A stretch of 6,903 nucleotides of DNA from an uncultured Ruminococcus sp. (GTDB lineage Bacteria > Bacillota_A > Clostridia > Oscillospirales > Acutalibacteraceae). Under the pieces are notes generated by a model, which ran no database searches, was not told the DNA's origin, and worked only from the letters and a program-made list of their open reading frames with translations. Within the stretch, counting starts at the first letter, position 1. Each line of letters starts with the position of its first letter. Where the stretch lies: positions 1-6,903 of the forward strand of contig CACYEJ010000332.1 in assembly GCA_902773395.1 (NCBI GenBank), in the 5' to 3' direction. The position numbers and the translations under genes are program-made. Positions 6,736 through 6,903 of the stretch are shown here, in pieces.

Positions 6736-6903
6736 GTGAAGAACCCTTTGATGAAGAGATTGCCTCGTGAGCTTTTCGGTGATTTCGGAAAGTATGCGGT
6801 AATTATGATATTTATGATGGATAAGGATTATTTTACAGGCTACCTTTCAAAAGTTAAGCTTGATGATATTGATGATGATTATGTAGCAGCGGTGATTTCA
6901 CCC
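6736..6903 (+). CDS. FtsX-like ABC permease, 3'-partial, apparently with a large internal deletion
   Basis: The frame starts at GTG 6736 and stays open to the window end, giving 56 visible residues. The start MKNPLMKRLPREL followed by GDFGKYAVIMIFMM is what I know as the N-terminus of clostridial FtsX-type permeases of roughly 750-800 residues, leading into transmembrane helix 1. Here the hydrophobic run (YAVIMIFMM, residues 20-28) stops after nine residues and is followed directly by charged DKDY. The next residues (YFTGYLSKVKLDDIDDDYV) resemble a GYFSxxEITDID-type segment that I recall from far along the full-length protein, before its last membrane helices. I infer an in-frame loss of several hundred codons near base 6817-6823. 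The product would lack a full first helix, the large extracellular domain and the central helices, so transport is doubtful. A novel short permease or an assembly join are alternatives. It is the natural partner of the ATPase upstream. Confidence 0.7.
   Translation, partial: MKNPLMKRLPRELFGDFGKYAVIMIFMMDKDYFTGYLSKVKLDDIDDDYVAAVISP

Overview
The window reads as ordinary chromosome from a low-to-moderate G+C Gram-positive anaerobe of the class Clostridia, most likely the Ruminococcus/Oscillospiraceae or Lachnospiraceae neighbourhood. This is an inference from strong AGGAGG-type ribosome binding sites, sigma-A promoters in AT-rich spacers, the zinc-hook SbcC type, and an MKNPLxKRLPREL permease start that I associate with gut Clostridia. 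No taxonomic search could be run.

Layout: (1) Bases 1-753, plus strand, hold the C-terminal three quarters of a zinc-independent MDR-family oxidoreductase whose start lies off the window. (2) A perfect 13-bp hairpin (760-798) lies between this gene and the convergent gene cluster. (3) Bases 870-5625, minus strand, are a complete sbcD-sbcC operon encoding the SbcCD (Mre11-Rad50 type) nuclease. sbcD is first, sbcC overlaps it by 14 nt, and a good promoter lies at 5674-5702. (4) A 399-nt AT-rich divergent spacer (5626-6024) carries promoters pointing both ways and several dyad sequences that could be operators. (5) Bases 6025-6723, plus strand, are the complete ATPase gene of a MacB/FtsE-like ABC exporter. 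(6) From 6736 to the window end is the start of its FtsX-type permease, 12 nt downstream.

The two gene pairs are functionally independent: DNA-end processing on one side, and an ABC system of unknown substrate on the other. I see no mobile element, CRISPR array, rRNA or tRNA, and no convincing undescribed system. The observation most worth following is the permease. Its first membrane helix stops after about nine hydrophobic residues and is joined in frame to a charged segment resembling a region far downstream in full-length relatives. This suggests a large in-frame internal deletion, a chimeric gene, or an assembly artefact. The dyads around the two divergent promoters are a second, weaker lead.
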